Numbered from the stretch's first letter, positions 1-13,126 are shown. The stretch: DNA of 64,000 bases from Dactylorhiza incarnata (GCA_033032865.1 JAWHQI010000228.1:2022501-2086500), one strand, 5' to 3'. Notes: generated by a model not told the origin, from the sequence alone. Program-made: numbers and translations.

Positions 1-45
1 GCTCGCTAGTCCTCACACAGACGAGAGCTGGCAGATAGATCTTGG

Positions 46-155
46 CCGGTTGGGTTGGGCTCTTTGTCTTTACTTCAAAAGACCCCTTCTGTTCCATTGA
101 CCGGTTGGGCTGGCCTCTTGGTGTTCACTTTCCAAGACCCCTTCCGTGTCCAGTA
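46..155. repeat. 55-bp tandem duplication in U3 of the left LTR
   Basis: Two diverged copies of about 55 bases start at 46 and 101. Both open with CCGGTTGGG and contain AAGACCCCTTC. They lie about 40 to 150 bases upstream of a TATA box, the place where LTR enhancer duplications are usual. Confidence 0.6.
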
Positions 156-192
156 TGCAGGTGCTCCGCTGTTGTGTTCTTATCATTGAGGT

Positions 193-200
193 GTATATAA
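193..200 (+). promoter_or_regulatory. TATA box of the left LTR
   Basis: TATATAAA lies in the plus-sense LTR downstream of the U3 tandem duplication. Transcription would start about 30 bases downstream, making roughly 225-1168 the R-U5 part. The assignment rests on position and sequence only. Confidence 0.45.
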
Positions 201-1168
201 AGCCTAGGTCTGGTAGTGTGTATACCCACCTAGTAGTGGAGTGCCCGATCAACTGTAACCGTCTGGCTACGACGGGTAATGCCTGAGAGGTTAGCTACCC
301 TCGAAAAGTGGGAAGTACAAGTCTATGTCGACATAGCAATTCAGAGTGTGCGTAAATCATGGGTGAGTCATATTACATACATTCATTGCATTGCACTGCA
401 AAAAGATTCGCATCATATAAACTTGTATGGGCACCTTTATATGATGAGATACTTATTATCGTGGAAGGCCCTTAACTTAAAAGCTTGTATGTGCATCCTT
501 ATAAGTTAAGTTCAGTTCAGTTTTTTATATACTCTGCTCTTCTTATACTCTGTTGCTGATTATACTACTAGGATGTACTCTTATACTCTTATCATATCTA
601 CTGTGATAACTATTTCCTTCCCACCTGCTATATTGTATATTACTGATTATATTGCAGCGTTCTCCCTCCTTCCTTTTTCCCGGTGCCTAAGAGTTGTCGG
701 GGGAGAGGATGAGTAGCCACATACTCTTTATGACAACTGGTTGCTACGTCACTATTTTTTGGAGGACACCCAGCGGCAGGTGGAGCAGCAGCGCACGATG
801 CAGGAGGACAACCAGGCCAGGGCGACAGGGCCTGAGACTATGATACCTTTGCTACCGTTAGTGACATATGTGAGTGAGAGCCTTTAGATATAGCCCTTGA
901 GGCAATTCTATACTCTGATATTTTGTAGGAGTTTTTGTAGCTACATGTATTTTTGTATATATTGTTGGGACACTTTTACTTATAGTGAATCTATGGCTTC
1001 TGTTGTTTTCTATTATTGATGGGTTGGAATGATGATATTGGTTTAGCCGGCAAGATAAATATCTCGTGGTACAGGTTAGCCCGTGTGCTGAAGCTACAAC
1101 AAGGCGAATGTTCTGGGCATAGTACTCACCTCAGCCGTGTTTTGTGTTCTGGGAGGGGGGGTCTTACA

Positions 1169-2516
1169 TGGATCGCGGCTCAATTGAGCCCGATTTCTCA
1201 GACTAGAGAGCTAGAAAGCTAGCACAGATGGAGAGGAGAAACGGACCTCTATTGGAGATCAGCGACGTGTGCTCCGTCGGCTGGCCATGGTTCTCACCTT
1301 CTCTGGCGAGCTTGCTCAGACTGCCGATTCTCCAACAATGACCTTCCCCTCACTGGCTGACTCAACTTCTTACGGTCCTCTGAAGACGATGGAAGGGTCG
1401 GATGAGGAGGGTGAGAGCTGTATAGAGAGGATGGGGAGTATGGACTGTCAGCCATGACTTTTCTGCTTTCTCCATTGTCGTTGAGCGCTGCCATCCCCTG
1501 AATAGACTGTTCATGGTTGGGGGTCGGCTAAAGGCTTGGGAAGGAGGTAAGGGAAATGGAACCTCCATTACTCAAAACACCCTTTTTACCTTAGGAAAAA
1601 TATGTCATTTTTGCCCCCCAAGCATATTTTCTCTCTCCAATTTCAAGAGTGGGGTGCCAATAGGTATGTGTCCTGCTAATTAGGTAGTGGATGGGGCCTT
1701 GGTCCACTTGGATTCCATTTGGGCTTTTGATTTCTTCTTTAAAGCCTTATGTTGACCTTGGATGACTCTTGGCTTGACTTGGTCAAATTAATGGGTGGGT
1801 TAGCCCCACTTGATGGTCATGAGTCATGGGACTTTACCCAAAGTCCATTGGACCATGGTGTGGCTCCAATTGAGTTAATTTATCCATATGGTGTGAGTTT
1901 GACCAAAATTAGCCTATGTTTGAGTTTAGTCAAATTTGATGAATTGGTTGACCACTTGACTGGATTTTGGGTCCAATAGATCCCTAATGGGGTTATAAGG
2001 TTAGGGGTGATGTCAATTTGGCTAATTGAGGGTCAATTGATCCTTGATTGGGTTAATTTGGGTTATGATGACTAAGAGTTGACTTTGGTCAATTCCTTGC
2101 AATTGAGTGGAATCAATCAGTGATTATTGACCTAATTACCTCCCTTAATGATTAGGAGGACCTAGGTGAAGTCCATTTGATGTATTGGTGGACAATTTAG
2201 TCTAATTGTGTTGAATAGGGCTATGTTGACTTATGTTTGACTTTGGTCAATTTGACCTATGTGGTTGACCAATTGTTGGGGATCTTGGTTAATTGAGTCT
2301 CTATTAGGGTTAGAAACATAGTGGTGAGGTCAATCAGTAATTGTGAGTTCAATTTGGCAAATTTGACCTAAGTTGTCTTGTGCTCACTTGTGAGGACTAT
2401 GTGAGTTCACCCCAAGTTAGTGAACTCTAAGATCATCTGCTTGCCTCCACTCACCCTTCTCTCCTCATGATATGCCCTAACACGACCATGGGTCTAGTTG
2501 TATTAGGGATGTTACA
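1169..2516 (-). mobile_element. U3-side part of a Gypsy 3' LTR (element F)
   Basis: The segment ends ATGTTACA at 2516, as does the LTR of element G at 24739. Upstream both share a diverged set of TTGACC/GGTCAA-rich phrases (compare 1740-2100 with 24070-24480). It is a related but older LTR on the minus strand, cut at its left side by the LTR ending at 1168. It is followed by minus-strand integrase remains, so it is the 3' LTR of that element. No gene lies in it. Confidence 0.6.
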
Positions 2517-2685
2517 AATCCCAATAAACAAAAAAATAATTGTCCTCGAAATTTAAGTTCGAGTCTACGAAATTCAATGCAAGATGAGAATAAAAACTTT
2601 TTATAAGTGTTTAGATTGTACCTGAGGTGAATAGTCCCGGGTACTGTTGTTTCATGAGATTCTTTGGTTCCTATATGTGCTCCTC

Positions 2686-3340
2686 TCATCCATGATTGGG
2701 CCACAACACCTTGACAAGGGGAACCTTCATTCTTCGGAGAACACGGACGGCTGTATCATCGATACGGATGGGGTCCAGATGGAGTGATCTGTCGGATGCT
2801 TTCGGGCCTGCTGTAGTCGTAACATGCTTTTCTGGCCGAAGTAAGGCTCTCCAAAGTGAGGAGACGTGGAAGATGTCGTGCAGGTTTGCCAACTCCGGTG
2901 GCAGCATCAGCCTATAATCTAAGGGGTCGATCCGCTCCAAGATCATATAAGTCCCCATAAATCAAGGGCTGAGCCTCTTCTGTCCTCGCACCCGCGAGAC
3001 ACCATGCACCGGTCATATATTCAAGAAACCTCTGTCTCCTACATGGAACTCCCCCTTCCGATGCATCACAACGTAATACTTGGCTTGCCGGCTCTAAGCC
3101 TCCAGCTTCTGGTCACAGATCTTCTGTACGAAAGCATATGTATCATCTATATACTCTGATCGGTGTGCCCTTGGATCCTCATCCTGGAACCAAGACAATG
3201 ACGTCCGACACTTACTCCCATAAAGGGACTCATATGGTGCCATCCCAATGCTCGCTTGGTGGTTGTTATTGTAGGAAAACTCAATCAGTGGTAACAGCCT
3301 CTCCCAGGGTTTCCCTGTATCTAGGACGCACAAACGTAGT
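2686..3340 (-). pseudogene. Gypsy integrase C-terminal remnant of element F
   Basis: Two minus-strand open pieces encode the end of a Ty3/Gypsy polyprotein. The upstream piece (3094-3333) has the integrase stretch with FSYNNNHQASIGMAPYESLYG, followed by a KCRTSLSW motif. The downstream piece (2686-2958) has the GPF/Y-module phrase YRLMLPPELANLHDIFHVS and the terminal VPLVKVLWPNHG expected just before a chromodomain-type tail. The pieces are separated by stops, and everything upstream (gag, protease, RT, RNase H) is missing because the sequence jumps at about 3340 to an unrelated Copia fragment. It is dead and would act only in its original element's integration. Confidence 0.8.
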
Positions 3341-3433
3341 CAAGTTCTTAAGCCCTGAACTTGTACCTGCATCTGGACACCTTGGAGAATTCTCAAGTAA
3401 CATGTTAGATTCATCAAAGATAACATGTATTGA
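3340..3433 (-). pseudogene. Copia pol fragment C1, downstream part
   Basis: The minus strand encodes ESIHVIFDESN, the segment that follows the integrase domain in Copia polyproteins. The upstream residues (SKLVEE) are found 21 kb away, at 24745-24770. The two parts read on in the same frame when element G and one copy of its 5-bp target duplication are ignored. The fragment joins Gypsy element F at about 3340, where both are truncated. Confidence 0.75.
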
Positions 3434-3438
3434 TTCTT
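3434..3438. repeat. Target-site duplication TTCTT, left copy, element G
   Basis: TTCTT directly precedes the left LTR terminus. The identical 5 bases follow the right LTR at 24740-24744. Five bases is the usual duplication for LTR elements. Confidence 0.8.
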
Positions 3439-6400
3439 TATAAGACCCTTTTTTTCTTTTGAAAACCTGGGTCTTATGCCCAGAACCGCCGCTTTGCGGT
3501 GACACCATCACTCGGGAAGGTCGCCACTACAAAACGCTGAGCCTTCCAGTCATATTGATCACAGAAGAAGAAAAGTATAAACGAACAAATAGAAGTTCAA
3601 GTCCACAAATCACATGCTATATATAATAAATGTCCACATGGTATAACTGAAATAACAATGTAAAAATAATAAAGGGCACATGCCCTGTACATCATGTCCT
3701 CACTACAAGATCACTCGCGGAAGCTTACTACTAATCACTAACTGGTCCTGAAACGTGTGCTCCTGTACTATACTGGCCTGCCTCCGTCTACACCGGCATC
3801 TGGTGCTGCAACATCTCCTCAGTCCCCTAAAATGATAAGGTCCACCGACTGTTAATCAAAAGTCTAAGCCAATCCCCCACCCCTCCCCCGGTGACTCCTA
3901 GGCACCGTGCGGGAAGGATGAAGCAAAGGACATCAAGGGGTATAAACAATAGCAGGTGACAGGGGCATAATCTACAGGGAATGTTTCTACAACTACACAT
4001 ATGTATATAGATAATTGAAGCAGTAATAAAACAGGGTAAAGAATAAGTTAGGTACAGTAAGTAAAGACATGTATATAATAGAAAAGTAACAATTGATTTA
4101 TAAGAATGCCCATACAAACCTATAGACCAAGGGGTCGTATAGCAAGGCCTATCGTATAAAGAGTCCCATAACCAATTTATATGATAGGGGTAGGGGTTGA
4201 AATGCAATGTTTTTGCTATGACATGCAAGGTATGCAGTTTATGCTATGTTCATACAAGTGCAACTCACACACTTCGACTCTATGCACACAGACCTTTAGT
4301 TCCCCCTTTTTGGAGCTAGCAAGACTCCCAGGATACTCCCGTAGTGGCAAACAGAAGCGGTGGGTTGGGCCTCGCCCACCTCTAGGTTGGTATTCACACT
4401 ACCTAACCTAGACCTATCATACTCCTCAACGCAGAACCGCAGAGCATCTGCGTACTCTTACTGGCTGGAACACCAGACTTTCATGGCTAAGTGCAAATTG
4501 CACACTTGCCGAGTCAACGTATTGACGTCGGTGTGAATGACCATCCAATACCGAAGACCCACCACCTTAATGCACATGCAAACATGTTCTACTATATCCC
4601 GAGCCATAAACTCCCCGGCCTAACCTGACCGTCATCATAACCTTCCGGGCCAACGGCTCGCCGGACCAACCCGTCCGTACCAACAAGCATTACTGAGTCA
4701 CAAGCTCACTGGACTAACTAATCCGCTGCTTCAACCACCGAGCCTACCGCTCGTACAACCAAACCAACTAACCTCCCGTAACTATGGGGTGTGGGTGTGC
4801 GTATTATTAAGTTAATCTTGTACATCAACTTATCCCCACAATTTATGGTAAATCTTGGACTTCCCGAAGATTACAATGTTAGGGGCTCGCTACGGTACTA
4901 GGAACTATAATGGGACGACACCCCAAAACCCCCTTTCTCAGGACACTTAGTGTTGTTGGTATCTACCCATAAGAACACCCTCCTTGTTATTACACTTGGA
5001 TTACCCTAAGTATTTTATGACAGGCTAAGGGAAAGACGATATTTCGTCAATCCCTAGCACAACTTTAACCTTAACTCACCAAGTACACCCTCATCACCTA
5101 AACTCCTTTTGGTGACCTTCAATCTCTTCAACCTGACCATGTACACCAACTACATGCCACTTCCACTTGGTAGGCCCCTAAATATCCAAATTTCACATTT
5201 TTACTATACACAGACCAAACTAATTATATGAAGCTTATAAGTAGAGGTACTCCAAATATTCACCCACATGACACAACATTTTTACTGGAGGACTGTCATG
5301 GCATCATAAGACTAAATCCAGAGATTCATATTTTTCCTTAACATTTTAGCATTGATTTTAATTTCTCCAATATTTGCCAAGTATGAATATGAGCATGAAG
5401 TGTAAGGTATTCTTATGATATGGCTCCCATAAAATTAAGATAAATCAATCATGCCGAAATAACCATAAGTACAGAATGCCACAATTTTACAATCAAGAAT
5501 TGTCCTCTAATTATAATATTGAACATTTAACCAAAATTAGAAATTAAAAAAGAAACCACCAACAATATATGTCCAAAAATTATGGGAATATTACCAGACA
5601 TTTATATTGATCAGAAAAGTTCTCAAGCCAAATTTTAGAATTTCTAAAGGCATATTAACCACTTAAATAAATATTCTAAAGAAATCCTAATATGAGCATG
5701 TTGTGAAGTAGCCTACAGATAACAATCTCCAAAAATTATATAAAACTTCACAGAGCTTCCTAGAGCTCTGAAATGTCCTATCACCAAGTTGCACATTTTT
5801 CCAGAGATTTTTGGAGCCTCAATTATTTTTCTTAACATTAAGACAAAATAAGTGCCCTGTGAATGAAGTGCTGGTTAAATCACCTAATTAATTACACAGA
5901 AATTACCAGAGGTCCATCATATGATTATGAAGGCACTACCAAGGTTTCATCATCATCCAAGATAATTTGAGCATGTAAATATCTCTTATAAAAAATTTCC
6001 CTAAAGGGGTTATGGCCTAATTTAGGGGAAATAAGTACTCCTAAAATTCTCTCAAAATTCCCTAGAGCATAATCACACCCCATGAACATATCTCCTAAAT
6101 TCCATGGCCATTCTAGGGCTTTTGACCACATGGCCTTCACAAGGTTCTATATGCACCCCAAGGGGTAAAACTAGGGTCCTAGGGCATATCCACCTCTACA
6201 CCACCCCATCTTACTCATGAAGGTGTTTTAGGTGATCCTAAACTAGTGGCCAAGGTTTCAACTCATGGTGATGAGTTCTGACCACCATACCCCAAGATAA
6301 ACATCATGCCTTAACTTTGACCCAATTTGACATAACTTGGGTTGATAAATTACCCAACCAAATCAGTCCCAATTGGGCTGACATTTTTACCAAGGTCATA

Positions 6401-6542
6401 CAATAACTCCAAGGAGCACCCACCAAAATTTGGTGGGCATTGGAGGTAATTTCACCCACTAAATAATTAATATTTGATTTATGAAATTATTACAAAAACC
6501 TTAGCAAAAGGTTCTCCTAAAAATCCCATCTTTAGGTATGAT

Positions 6543-6547
6543 GTGTG
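6543..6547. repeat. Target-site duplication GTGTG, left copy, Sire1
   Basis: GTGTG precedes the TGTTGG terminus of Sire1 and is repeated at 15925-15929. The uninterrupted site, one GTGTG in the same context, is at 22539-22543 in the other LTR of element G. Confidence 0.9.
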
Positions 6548-7672
6548 TGTTGGATCGGTAGGCGTCCTTAGAGGGGGGGTGAATAAGGGTTTTAAGGATT
6601 TTAAAACTATTTTGATTATTTTAGAAAAAAAAACTTTGAATATGACAATCAAGACAATCAAGTAAAGAGAAAATAGAGACAAGATTGTATTAACTTGAGA
6701 GACATGATTACAAAACTTGATCTCTTATGAAAGCTAGAAATCAAAGCTAAATAGAAAAGACAACTTTTGGTTTTCTATCCCGACTCGCTTCCCCACGAAC
6801 CGGTGGCCCTAGCCTTGTCCTCCCCGGATTCGGCCTCAAGCCGCTCTAGCCAATCCCACCACGGATGTGGCCTCAAGCCCCCCTAGACCTAGCCTAGATC
6901 TAGTTGCCAACACGAGGCGAATTTCCCCCTAAGTCCTACCCAGACCTAGTCGCCAACACGAGGCGATTTCACTACCGTTTACAAGATGAAAAAGAAATAA
7001 CAATAATTAAAAACTCCCTTATGATGAACTTCTGAAGTGGTGACGAAGATCCACTGGAGAATCAGCGTTTGTCGAAGCGGACTTCGCTCGGGTTCGGCTT
7101 GATGGAATCCTCCTTCAGAAATCGGCAGAGCTTCGCTGGGTCTTCAAGATTCGGTCAAGATGGGCCTCTGGAACTCGAGCAATCTCTCTCTCTGAGGTGT
7201 ATACAATTGGTGTCTAGAACACGAGGAGATGGGGTCCTTTTATAGCCCAAGCGCTACCGCCGGCGCTAGCGCTACCGCCGGCGCTAGCCCGGATTAAGAA
7301 ACAATTTGTGCGCCCGAATCTCCAATCCGTGGCAACCCGTTGTTCTATTCCTTCTGTGCGCTCCGCTACCGCCGGCGCTATCCGCTATCGCCAGCGCTAT
7401 CCCTGGTTAGGAAACTCTTTGCGCGGCAAGATCTTCAATCCGAGGCAACAATTTCACCATGCCTTCTGTGCATCGAGCTAGCGCCGGCGCTATCCACTAT
7501 CGCCTGCGCTAGTGATCAGTTTGGAGTTGATGACTCAATTTCGGGGGCAACCACCATATGTAAACCTTGAGTCATTTGGACCTAATTAACCTGCACACTT
7601 GAACACACAAGATCAAATACATAGGATTTGTTATTCTCAAACCTAGGAGATGCGGAAGACTGTGTTCCAACA
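6548..7672 (-). repeat. Sire1 left (3') LTR
   Basis: This 1125-base repeat runs TGTTGGATCGG...TTCCAACA and matches 14810-15924. A TATA box on the minus strand is at 7238-7244. GC-rich palindromes lie directly upstream of it in U3 (about 7250-7287, 7362-7400, 7473-7512). Confidence 0.95.
7250..7512. promoter_or_regulatory. Sire1 U3 palindrome cluster
   Basis: Copies of GCTACCGCCGGCGCTAGC and its variants (CTATCGCCAGCGCTA, CTAGCGCCGGCGCTA, CTATCGCCTGCGCTAG) recur at 7250-7287, 7362-7400 and 7473-7512, and at the same places in the other LTR (15503-15766). They start about 6 bases upstream of the TATA box. Such clusters are known from Sirevirus LTRs; the bound factor is not known to me. Confidence 0.75.
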
Positions 7673-7686
7673 AACTCCCCCTTTTG
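7673..7686 (-). promoter_or_regulatory. Sire1 polypurine tract
   Basis: The minus strand reads AAAAGGGGGAGTT immediately before the 3' LTR, the plus-strand DNA priming site of an LTR retrotransposon. Confidence 0.9.
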
Positions 7687-7799
7687 ATAATAACAAATCC
7701 ATTAATGATAAATCAGAGCATTAAAAGATAAGCATGTTGAAATCCTATTTGTGTGAGTGTGAGAATGATGACTTAGGATAAATATAAATGATTAGTATT

Positions 7800-7945
7800 T
7801 TTAGAGTTGCTCCCCCTAAATACGTGCTCCCCCTATGTGAATGCTCCCCTAATATGTTGACTATCACTATACTTATTCATGTGAATTTTAGTTTGATAGC
7901 GGAGTTTATTTATCATGTTAGTTCTCCCCCTTTTGTTATTAGCAA
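7800..7945 (-). promoter_or_regulatory. Sire1 additional polypurine tracts
   Basis: Three TGCTCCCC(C)T copies at about 7807-7855 and TTCTCCCCCTTTTG at about 7921-7935 are, on the minus strand, repeats of AGGGGGAGCA and CAAAAGGGGGAGAA. Multiple polypurine tracts upstream of the 3' LTR are a known Sirevirus trait. Confidence 0.7.
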
Positions 7946-9805
7946 AAGTGGGTTAGAAGGCACCACATTAGCGATAATAAGATAGCAGCATGATCGAGCT
8001 TTAAAGGTTAAAAGGTGAATGATAGGGAGTTTATAGCTTTAATTGATCCCCTTTAGAGAAATATCAGAGTGTGAGTATAAATAATCTGTTAATAGTAACT
8101 AATAGACGGTTTACCATGCAAGGAAAATATTTGATAAAACAACTAAAGGATTGGTAAAAAGAAACCAGACTTTTTAAGTAAGCATGCAAGGTAAAGCCAT
8201 AATATGAGAGTGATGCGGAAGACTTGTAGAAATACAAAAACATCATAAGCAAGATGATCCAAAAAAGATATGAGTTATATTGCAAAAAGGATGTTGTTGT
8301 GAATCATTTTCAATTAATAATAAGAGTAACCAAGCATGAAATAATGTTATTCAAGAGAAAGTACTACAATGTTATTCCAATTTATAATTTCAAAACATAC
8401 CAAACATTATAGAAAACATGCTAGGTTATCTAGTACATTTCATAACAAAAAAATTGTATAGAATAGCATTAGGGTCCAATACTTATGAGAAGAAGTGTTA
8501 TGGAAGATAATGATGTGCACATAAGTGTATTTTTGAGTAGAGTATACAGGTGTTTTAATCAAAAATACAAGTACTATGTAAAGTAGAGAGCACAAGAAAA
8601 CACAAATATGTTTACTTCCACACACTTTAATGCACAAAAAAAATGTACAACTACCAAGGTGCTTTGCACACACAATGCTCATTAAGACTTATCAGGGTGC
8701 AACGTAGTGCTTGGGGGATCACAGATTTTATTTTGACTGTTTTGAGACTTGTGATCCGGTGTACTTAAGAATAAGTGGTTTGTCTTATTTTGAAAAGTAT
8801 GGTTTGCACAAGACACTTTATTATTCTTTCCAAGGTGCTCAACCTCACAATGCTCATTAAGACTTATCAGGAGGTTCAAGTAGTGCTTGGTGGAGTTATC
8901 TTTGTTATTTATTTTATGATTTTGTTTTGTACAAAGTTCTCCGAATACACTTGTTTTGCAAACCAATAGAATTTTTAAAAAAAATATAACCACTCTTCTT
9001 AACTTTTTCATAGTGCAAAAGAAGGGAGTGTAGGTAAGATACTTGTACAATTTTAATTCATTGTACAATTACAAAACATACACAAGCATTTTTAAGTGAA
9101 ACCATATGTAGACAATGCCAAAAAGTGAGTGAATTCATATCATTATCTAACATAAACCATTTACTCATACTTAGAGGCATGCTAAGCTTGATTCTACACA
9201 ACCTTTAATATAATTCATGCACATAGAAATAGATAAATCAAAGCATGGTAAAGACAATGTTCAAAGAATTTTGAAACATAAATTGCAACATTATAGAAAT
9301 TCAAAATAATAGCGTAACTCATGCTTGATTATCATTAAAAAAAATTTGGGTTTTGCAAGTTTTATGTTTTTGTGTTTTGAGTTTTGTACCATAACTTTAA
9401 ATAAAAGTAAAACATATTTTTGTTTTTTTTTTGTAATTTTATATTTGATTTTGGTAAATGACAAAAGTTAAACGAAAAGCATATTTTTGGAATTTTGTCT
9501 TTTGTAGTTTTGTTTGATTTTTCAAAAATAGAAGAAAAACAGATGTGCAAAACAAAGTAGTACAAATAGATTTACATATTTTTAAGATTTTTTAGAAAAT
9601 TTAAAATCACAGAAATTTGAAACTTGATGCTAGCGCCGGCGCTAGCGCTAGCGCGGGAAACAGTAAGTGATTTTTTAGGGTTTTGAAAATTTTGATGTTT
9701 GATCTTGATTAGGCGTCCCATTAGTAGTTTCATGCTGAATTTGCAGAATTTTTGAAAAAGTTTTTGATGGTGAAAAATGAAGAAAATTATATTTGTAAAC
9801 ATGTT
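7946..9805 (-). other. Sire1 non-coding 3' region
   Basis: This is about 1.9 kb of AT-rich sequence between pol and the polypurine tracts. I see no credible ORF on either strand. The corresponding region of Sire2 holds an antisense gene, so it has either been lost here or never existed. A perfect 18-base palindrome, GCTAGCGCCGGCGCTAGC, stands at 9629-9646 with a trailing half copy. An imperfect duplication (GTGCTCAACCTCACAATGC type) occurs near 8650-8700 and 8835-8890 and has a counterpart in Sire2 near 28050. Confidence 0.6.
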
Positions 9806-12800
9806 TTAACAAGAAAGATCTAGAACACCTAATTCAAGTCGTAGTAAACGAAATCGTGCATCGGAAAGAGGTTTAGTAAATATGTCAGCGAGTTGTGAGT
9901 CCGTCCCAATGAAGCTTACTTTTACATTCTCTTTCTTAATGTGATCCCTAATGAAATGATGACGAACATCTATGTGTTTGGATCTAGCATGATGTACTGG
10001 ATTATATGTGAGGTCTATTGCACTTTTGTTGTCACATTTAAGATCTATGTGTTTGAGGTGAAAACCAAAGTCCTCTAATGTTTGACTCATCCATAATGCT
10101 TGTGCACAACAACTACCAAGTGCGATATATTCGGCCTCCGTGGTGGAGAGTGCAACCGAAGATTGTTTTCTACTAGACCAAGCAACTAAAGAGGGTCCTA
10201 AAAAATGACAAGTACCGCTAGTGCTTTTTCTATCTAGTGAACACCCTGCGTAGTCTGAATCTGAATAGCCATGGAGTGTGAAAGAATCATTGTGTGGGTA
10301 CCATAATCCTAACTTAGATGACCCTATTAGATAACGAAAGATACGTTTTACCGCTTTTAAATGAGATTCTTTTGGATCGGCTTGAAAGCGAGCACATAAA
10401 CAAACGGCAAACATTATATCTGGTCTAGATGCGCTTAAATAAAGAAGAGAGCATATCATTCCTCTATATAGTGTTTGATCGATAGAAATACCAGATTCAT
10501 CTTTTCCTAATTTTAAAGAAGCACTCATAGGAGTTGAAGCTTGTTAAAGGTTTTCAAAGCCAAAACGTTTAAGCATATCTTGAACATATTTTGATTGGCA
10601 AATAAAAATACCATCATTTCGTTGTGAGATTTGAAAGCCAAGAAAAAATGATAGTTCTCCTACAAGACTCATTTCAAATTCATTTTTCATTATTTCAACT
10701 ACTTCATTACACAACTCTTCATTAGTGGCTCCAAAAATTATGTCATCAACATATATTTGTAAAATGATTAATTCATTGTTTTTATGCTTAATGAAGAGTG
10801 TGTTGTCTGCACTTCCCATAACATAACCGTGCTCTAACAAAAATGATGTAAGACGATCATACCATGCACGGGGCGCTTGTTTTAAACCATAAAGCGCTTT
10901 TTCTAATTTGTAAACATGTTTTGGATATTTTTCATTTATGAAACCGGGGGGTTGCTCTACATAGACTTCTTCCTTAATATACCCATTTAAAAAAGCACTT
11001 TTAACATCCATTTGAAATAATTTTATTCGTTTAAAACTCGCAAAGGCCAAAAATATTCGTATAGATTCTAAGCGAGCAACGGGTGCAAAAGTTTCTTCAA
11101 AATCTACCCCCTCGATTTGTGAATAACCTTGAGCAACTAAGCGTGCTTTATTTCTTACAATCCTAGATTCACCATCTAATTTATTTTTAAAGATCCATTT
11201 TACTCCTATAATTGGATGATCAGATGGTCTTTCAACTAAATTCCAAACTTTATTTCTTTCAAATTGTCCTAACTCTTCATTCATAGCCAGAAACCAAAAT
11301 TCGTCATTTAAAGCGGTGGAAACGTTTTTAGGTTCGATTTCAGAAATAAAGCAAATATTAGAAAACGTTTCATGAAGAGAGGAACGAGTTCTCACCCCGG
11401 TGGAAGGTTCCCCAATGATGAGTTCTTTTGGATGATTTTTGGAGAAGTTTAACACGCTTGGAGGTACGAGTGTATCTTCATTAGACTTTTCTTCTTCTTC
11501 TTTGGACGGCTCTTCTTCGTCGTGCTCCAAGGATGGCAAGGGTTCATCATCGGTACCTATAGAGAGCTTCTCTGCACATGGAACAAACTCATCAAATCTA
11601 ACATTAATTGATTCTTCAACCTTACTTGATTTTTTATTAAATATTCTATATGCTTTACTAGTTGAAGAATAACCAAGAAATATTCCTTCATCGCATTTTT
11701 CGTCAAATTTTCCTAAAGAGTCTTTTGTGTTAAGAATGAAACATTTACATCCGAATACTTTAAAATACGATACGTTAGGTTTCTTTTGAAAATAGAGTTC
11801 ATATGGTGTGAGATTTAAGGATGGGCGAAGCATAACTCTATTCATTACATAACAAGCAGTGCTTACGGCTTCTGCCCAAAAATACTTGGGTAATTTGTAT
11901 TCAGATAACATGGTGCGTGCAAGTTCTTGAATTGTCCTATTTTTCCATTCCACAACATCGTTTTGTTGAGGTGTGCGTGGAGCGGAGAACTCATGTTTAA
12001 TACCTAGCATATCACAAAAACATTTAAAATTTTCATTTTCAAATTCACCTCCATGATCTGAGCAAATGCATTTTATTTTTAAATCTAATTCATTTTGAAT
12101 ACGAGTACATAATTTTGAAAATTCGCAAAACGCATCAGATTTGGAGGAGAGAAATAAAGTCCAACAGTATCTAGAATAGTCATCTATAAGAACATAAGTG
12201 TATAATCTACCACCAAGACTTGCAGTGTTAACGGGACCAAAGAGATCCATATGAATTAATTGTAATGGTTTTGATGTAGAAATTTTTTTTTTGCTTTTAA
12301 ATGATGACTTTGTAAATTTGCCTTTTTGGCATGGAGAGCATAATGAAGATAAATTTCCATTTAGTTTAGGCAATCCTCTAATCAATTCTCTTTTTGCTAG
12401 TTTTAAGATGAGCTTTGAACTAGCGTGGCCTAAACGTCTGTGCCATAATTCCAATTCATCATTTTTGGTTATAAAACATTTTATAGAAGATTTAGAAAGA
12501 TCATGAAATGAAACTATATAAACATTATGAATTCTAGGTGCAGTTAATAATACATCTTTTGTTTTAGGATTAACAATTTTGCAAAGGTTAGTAGATGATT
12601 CAAATAGTACGTCTAAACCTTTGTCACACAGTTGGCTTATAGATATTAGGTTATGTTTTAATCCTTTCACATAGAGTACATTTGATATAAGAAAAGATGT
12701 GTTACCTACTGTACCAATACCCATGATCCTTCCTTTACCGTTATCTCCAAATGTCACGATCCCTCCTTTCTTTATTTCTAGGCTAAGGAATTTTGCTTTA

Positions 12801-12874
12801 TTGCCCGTCATGTGCTTGGAGCAGCCTGAGTCCAAGTACCACGCGTCTTTTGTTTCCTTAGCCTTCCTGCATAT
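9806..12874 (-). pseudogene. Sire1 pol: protease, integrase, RT, RNase H (one nonsense codon)
   Basis: Reading from 12874 down, the frame opens immediately after an in-frame TAG. It gives the aspartic protease motif [13 protein letters not shown], the GAG-pre-integrase zinc segment (LWHRRLGH...CSPCQKGK), the integrase core with [18 protein letters not shown] and [15 protein letters not shown], then RT with [22 protein letters not shown] and the catalytic YVDDIIFG, and RNase H ending with [13 protein letters not shown] and ADIFTKPL. Where most Copia integrases have NGVVERKNR, this copy has [13 protein letters not shown] at 10544-10546 replaces a lysine codon (AAA or AAG) between RT and RNase H. 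The protein would copy and integrate the element; this copy is broken by that codon. Confidence 0.9.
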
Positions 12875-12907
12875 CTAGAAAGAAGATGAGAGTAAAGACC
12901 CGGATAC
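12875..12907 (-). promoter_or_regulatory. Sire1 gag-pol junction: in-frame 33-base GT...TAG block
   Basis: The last 11 gag codons start GTA and end TAG. They encode VSGSLLSSSF-stop and read on in frame into pol. The pyrimidine-rich end (TCTTCTTTCTAG) resembles a 3' splice site. Sire2 has the same 33-base layout at 35200-35232. Read-through or splicing could each explain it. Confidence 0.6.
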
Positions 12908-13126
12908 CCAAGAGGTACCACCCATAGAGTAAGTGGTTTTCTTAGGTACCCAGATTTGTTTTACAGTTCGTTGTGCTATATTCCTACAAGAGTCAGACGT
13001 GTGTCCAAATTTTAGACAATTTGCACACGAAATGAAGGGGGTTGAGACCCTTTTCGGAGTTTCTATGTTGCTCTTGCAGGATGAAGTTCGAGTGTTAGAA
13101 AAAATAGAAGATTTTTAAACATAAGA

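Larger units (their letters stand above)
1..1168 (+). mobile_element. Gypsy-type LTR (J family), plus orientation, left end outside window
   Basis: Read on the minus strand from 1168, this segment begins TGTAAGACCCCCCCTCCC and then follows the LTR that starts at 40194 on the plus strand for at least 200 bases, including a shared stretch reading CCAACCCATCAATAATA. It is therefore the same LTR family in the opposite orientation. Its U5 end is at 1168 and the U3 end is at or beyond the window edge. No good tRNA-iMet primer site follows 1168, so it is more likely a 3' LTR or a solo or truncated LTR than a 5' LTR. No coding sequence is supported; the short ORFs here look like chance. Confidence 0.7.

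Noticed and set aside
7340..7570. 76-residue ORF found twice, in both Sire1 LTRs (also 15592-15822)
   Set aside because: It is duplicated only because the LTR is duplicated; it spans the U3 palindromes and reads opposite to the element without any domain.
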